From Ghiorsea sp. (lineage in GTDB: Bacteria > Pseudomonadota > Zetaproteobacteria > Mariprofundales > Mariprofundaceae), in contig JALUHL010000027.1 in assembly GCA_027053695.1 (NCBI GenBank), positions 1-15,953 of the forward strand: a DNA stretch of 15,953 nt, in the 5' to 3' direction. Each line of letters starts with the position of its first letter. Positions within the stretch are counted from its first letter, which is position 1. The notes under the pieces were generated by a model. The model was given only the letters and a program-made list of their open reading frames with translations, had not been told where the DNA came from and searched no databases. This document shows positions 13,750-15,953 of this stretch, one piece after another. The position numbers and the translations under genes were made by a program.

Positions 13750-15646
13750 GTTTATCTCCCATAATTCGGATAATATCTTCTACACTTCGGTTGGTGTTAG
13801 AGCGCGGCGCAATGCGATAGACTTCTTCAATGGTTGTTGCGCCCTCAAGGGCTTTGTATAAGCCATTTTCCATCAAAGATAATAAGTCGGTACTTTCACA
13901 GCTTATTTTGCGTACTACATGTGAGGGTTCTTGGGCAATGATGGCAGAGCGCACCTCTTCATTGAGCACCAATAACTCGTGTAGGGCTGTTCTACCATGG
14001 TAACCCGTGCCATAACATGTGCCACAGCCAATGCCTCTGTAAAAAGTGTGGTTCTTCAAAGTTTCATTATCTAAACCAACCAAGTTGGCAATACGTTTAT
14101 TGGGCATATAAGGTTGCCTACAGTCTGGACATATGGTTCTGATTAAACGCTGTGCCAAAATACTGACTACCGTGGATGAAATAAGAAAAGTTTCCACACC
14201 CATATCAATCAGCCTTAATAAACCACCAATGGAATCTTCAGTATGAAATGTGGTGAGCACTTTATGGCCCGTGAGTGCCGCCTGCACAGCCACTGAAGCA
14301 GAATTGGTGTCTCGGATTTCACCGAGCACAATTACATCAGGGTCTTGCCGCACAACGGATTTCAAAGAATTTTCGAAGCTTCTTCCTGCGGTGTCGTCCA
14401 CAGAGCACTGCATAATCCCATCAATGACATATTCTACAGGATCTTCTAAGGTGATAATTTTTGTGGTGGGTCGATTCAAATAATCCACGGCGGAATATAA
14501 CGTGGTTGTTTTACCCGAACCCGTGGGGCCTGTAATGATAATAACCCCCGTAGGCACATCCAAGGCATCATGCTTAAAGCGCTCAAGAATGCCTCTATCC
14601 ATATGAATTTGTTCAATGCTTTTTAAGCCGCCATCACGGCGCAATACACGCATGACCAAGTTTTCACCATAAATCGTCACATAAGTTGAAACGCGAAAAT
14701 CAGCCTCAATATCGCCGATAGTTTCACTGATGCGCCCATCCTGATGGGTGCGCGTATCAGAAATGTCCATTTGCCCGAGGATTTTGAGTCTTGTAATCAC
14801 GCGTTTCGCAACTTCCAGGGATAAATCCATTTTATGAATCAGCACACCATCCATACGAAAGCGAACACGCATGCTTTCAGCCATAGGCTCAAGATGAATA
14901 TCGCTGGCTGAATCACGAAGGGCAGCAAGAAGAATATTATCGATAATTTCTGCAATATGATGTCCGCCTGAGGCATCGTGATTGGAAGTGGATATTGCCA
15001 GCTTATCAATCAGGCTTGTCATCGTGCTATGTGCGGCAATAAATACCTTCGCTTGCTTATCAAGTGTTTGCTCAATCTCCGACATAGCAGCCTTATTTAA
15101 AGGTTCGGAGGTGATGATAAAAACATGTTTTTCACCAACCTCATAAGGGAGCATAAGGTTTTGTTTTAGAAACTTTTTAGAAAATTTTCCAGAGATTTTT
15201 CTATCAATCATATCGATATCAACATGGGCAAGCTCAAGCTTTAACTGTTCAGACAAAGCTTGTGCAAGCTGCCTATCATTGATGCATTCAAGTTTAATCA
15301 GTATTTCACCCATGCGTAAGCCTGAGGCTTTGGATAGCTCTTTCTCGGCTTGCTGCAACTGGCTTAAACTTATATACCCAAGCTCACATATCAGTTCGCC
15401 GATGAGAAACTTTTGCCCATGACTACGCATTAACCTGCGGTGGTCATCAGCGCTGATGTAACCCAACTCTATCAGGATGTTCGATAGTAATTTGGTGTTG
15501 TTGAGTTTCTTTTGAATGCGCACGGCTTTTTCAAGTGTAGGTAGGGGTAAATAGGCATTTTCTAGCAGCATCTCAACAAATTTTGCACCGGGTTGATGTT
15601 TTAATAATGTGTGAGAGGTCTGCTTTTTTTCTTTTATCATGCGCAT
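13739..15646 (-). CDS. GspE/PilB/MshE-type secretion or pilus ATPase
   Basis: A 635-residue hexameric assembly ATPase of the type II secretion / type IV pilus extension class. Residues about 20-140 hold four copies of an MshEN-like repeat (xxGELIxELGYIxxxQLxxA), the last ending in the typical ALSEQLKLELAHVDID. The catalytic half shows ASDIHLEP (247-254), Walker A GPTGSGKTTT (373-382), the Asp box (EDPVEY, 401-406), Walker B DVIVLGEIRD (437-446) and the His box TGHKVLTTFHTED (459-471). A zinc-binding four-cysteine element (Cys506, 509, 541, 544) marks extension ATPases rather than the PilT retraction type. A tail of about 20 residues follows the usual end. Start is ATG 15646 or the in-frame ATG at 15640; AGGA lies four or ten bases upstream. 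No other pilus or secretion genes are in the window, so the machine it drives is unknown. Confidence 0.94.
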   Translation of the reverse strand: MRMIKEKKQTSHTLLKHQPGAKFVEMLLENAYLPLPTLEKAVRIQKKLNNTKLLSNILIELGYISADDHRRLMRSHGQKFLIGELICELGYISLSQLQQAEKELSKASGLRMGEILIKLECINDRQLAQALSEQLKLELAHVDIDMIDRKISGKFSKKFLKQNLMLPYEVGEKHVFIITSEPLNKAAMSEIEQTLDKQAKVFIAAHSTMTSLIDKLAISTSNHDASGGHHIAEIIDNILLAALRDSASDIHLEPMAESMRVRFRMDGVLIHKMDLSLEVAKRVITRLKILGQMDISDTRTHQDGRISETIGDIEADFRVSTYVTIYGENLVMRVLRRDGGLKSIEQIHMDRGILERFKHDALDVPTGVIIITGPTGSGKTTTLYSAVDYLNRPTTKIITLEDPVEYVIDGIMQCSVDDTAGRSFENSLKSVVRQDPDVIVLGEIRDTNSASVAVQAALTGHKVLTTFHTEDSIGGLLRLIDMGVETFLISSTVVSILAQRLIRTICPDCRQPYMPNKRIANLVGLDNETLKNHTFYRGIGCGTCYGTGYHGRTALHELLVLNEEVRSAIIAQEPSHVVRKISCESTDLLSLMENGLYKALEGATTIEEVYRIAPRSNTNRSVEDIIRIMGDKHDN

Positions 15647-15671
15647 GTATCCTGTTTTCTATTCAAGCGGG

Positions 15672-15728
15672 TCACTTATTTGTCGTGGTGCGGTTTTAAG
15701 TGTTCGCATAAGTGGTCAGCATAAGTGA
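15672..15728. repeat. Clustered TAAGTG boxes in the divergent region
   Basis: GCATAAGTG occurs twice in direct orientation (15706-15714 and 15719-15727), 13 bases apart, and a shorter TAAGTG lies at 15697-15702. An inverted copy, TCACTTAT (15672-15679), is the exact complement of ATAAGTGA (15721-15728). The rightmost copy overlaps the -12 part of the minus-strand sigma-54-like promoter and the rest would lie around and downstream of its start point. They could be binding sites for a regulator of the ATPase gene. Confidence 0.45.
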
Positions 15729-15733
15729 TGCCA
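15718..15733 (-). promoter_or_regulatory. Candidate sigma-54 promoter for the ATPase-HDOD genes
   Basis: On the minus strand TGGCAT and ATGCT are separated by five bases (TGGCATCACTTATGCT). This matches the -24/-12 consensus TGGCAC-N5-TTGCW at nine of eleven positions, with the invariant GG and GC exactly ten bases apart. Transcription would start near 15707 and give a leader of about 61 bases before ATG 15646. Several pilus and secretion genes are known to use sigma-54, and rpoN is in this window. No activator gene is nearby. Confidence 0.42.
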
Positions 15734-15757
15734 AAATGAATATATGGTGTGGAACAA

Positions 15758-15785
15758 TTGACACTAGCCATGTGCTCTCTAGCGT
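15758..15785 (+). promoter_or_regulatory. Possible promoter for the right-end gene
   Basis: TTGACA (15758-15763) is a perfect -35 hexamer. The best -10 is TAGCGT (15780-15785), 16 bases downstream, which matches only the first two and last positions. Such a strong -35 with a poor -10 would fit a promoter needing help from an activator, or chance. Confidence 0.33.
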
Positions 15786-15788
15786 GTC
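15760..15788. promoter_or_regulatory. Inverted repeat over the right-hand promoter
   Basis: GACAC-TAG (15760-15767) faces CTA-gc-GTGTC (15779-15788). The outer five bases are perfect complements and the inner three pair with a two-base offset. It covers the -35 to -10 region of the plus-strand promoter, and lies about 53-81 bases upstream of the inferred sigma-54 start on the other strand. It could be an operator or an activator site. Confidence 0.25.
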
Positions 15789-15829
15789 GCAGCTACAAAA
15801 GAGATGAATCTGGTAAAAGGTGACTGACT

Positions 15830-15953
15830 GTGAGTGATAAAAAGCAAGAGAATGCGCCCGTAGAAGGCATTGTTGATGGAACGGACTTTGTTGAATTAAA
15901 GCGGGATATGCAAAGCGCAAAAATTGTTGCTTGGCTACAATACAATCAGCAAC
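15830..15953 (+). CDS. Unidentified protein, 5' part only
   Basis: An open frame begins at GTG 15830 and runs off the window, giving 41 residues that start VSDKKQENAPVEGIVDG and continue FVELKRDMQSAKIVAWLQYN. AAGGTGA (15817-15823) lies six bases before the GTG and matches the 16S anti-Shine-Dalgarno sequence well, which supports this start. The visible part is hydrophilic and charged, with an amphipathic segment toward the end; a membrane or TPR-type protein could follow, but nothing here proves it. I do not recognise the family. It is divergent from the ATPase gene and shares the 183-base control region with it. Confidence 0.6.
   Translation, partial: MSDKKQENAPVEGIVDGTDFVELKRDMQSAKIVAWLQYNQQ

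Larger units (their letters stand above)
937..15261. repeat. Dispersed word CAAGCTTT, 14 copies
   Basis: AAGCTT occurs 25 times in the window by hand count. Fourteen of these are CAAGCTTT on one strand or the other: near 937, 1788, 5054, 5906, 6091, 8326, 8673, 9042, 9103, 9204, 12179, 12325, 15236 and 15256. Base composition predicts about 4-5 and about 0.6. About eight copies encode Gln-Ala-Leu or Gln-Ala-Phe as CAA GCT TTN; the rest are in other frames. It may be a genome-wide signature word or a codon-pair effect. Confidence 0.5.

Noticed and set aside
12901..15646. Open frames on the plus strand through the HDOD and ATPase genes
   Set aside because: They are short, lack family motifs and ribosome sites, and oppose two long, well-conserved minus-strand genes.
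1..15953. CRISPR arrays, insertion sequences, prophage genes or a tRNA-linked integration site
   Set aside because: No regularly spaced repeats, transposase or integrase motifs, or duplicated tRNA 3' ends were seen on reading both strands.

Overview
The window is a compact, gene-dense stretch of chromosome from a Gram-negative bacterium, most likely a member of the Pseudomonadota with respiratory metabolism. Supporting evidence is the sigma-54/long HPF/PTS-Ntr gene cluster, RapZ, a BolA-CGFS glutaredoxin pair, a CcdA-type thiol transporter, and a chorismate lyase that feeds ubiquinone synthesis. GC content looks to be in the mid-40s percent. Beta-, gamma- or zetaproteobacterial backgrounds are all compatible; I cannot fix the class from sequence alone. 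I see no insertion sequence, phage gene or CRISPR array, and no gene-free stretch longer than about 185 bases.

Layout, left to right. A CAU-anticodon tRNA (71-147) is followed by a BolA-family gene and a monothiol glutaredoxin gene that overlap by four bases. A small terminator-like hairpin overlaps a likely promoter, and then comes a long co-directional block. It holds rpoN, hpf (long form), ptsN, rapZ, a mannose-type EIIA, ptsH and ptsI (863-6501). This encodes a phosphorelay EI -> HPr -> two EIIA proteins with no sugar permease (EIIB/EIIC) and no HPr kinase gene in the cluster, so the pathway is probably regulatory. A CcdA-like membrane protein (6550-7308) precedes a second block: a secreted LysM protein, dprA, topA, a rimI-type acetyltransferase and ubiC (7392-12899).

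From 12901 to 15646 the strand switches. A GspE/PilB/MshE-type secretion or pilus ATPase and an HDOD-domain protein form an overlapping two-gene unit on the minus strand. It meets ubiC tail to tail with one base between the stop codons. A 183-base divergent region (15647-15829) separates the ATPase gene from the start of an unidentified plus-strand gene cut off by the window end.

Points worth a second look are as follows. A well-spaced sigma-54-like promoter lies upstream of the pilus-type ATPase. That ATPase has four MshEN-like (cyclic-di-GMP-binding type) repeats at its N-terminus and is translationally coupled to an HDOD protein. The PTS is trimmed but keeps Ser46 in HPr. The window is also strikingly enriched in the word CAAGCTTT (14 copies counted by hand, about 0.6 expected), at a density like that of known DNA-uptake words and in a window that carries dprA. 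I do not see a complete, clearly undescribed system here; most of the window is conserved housekeeping sequence.
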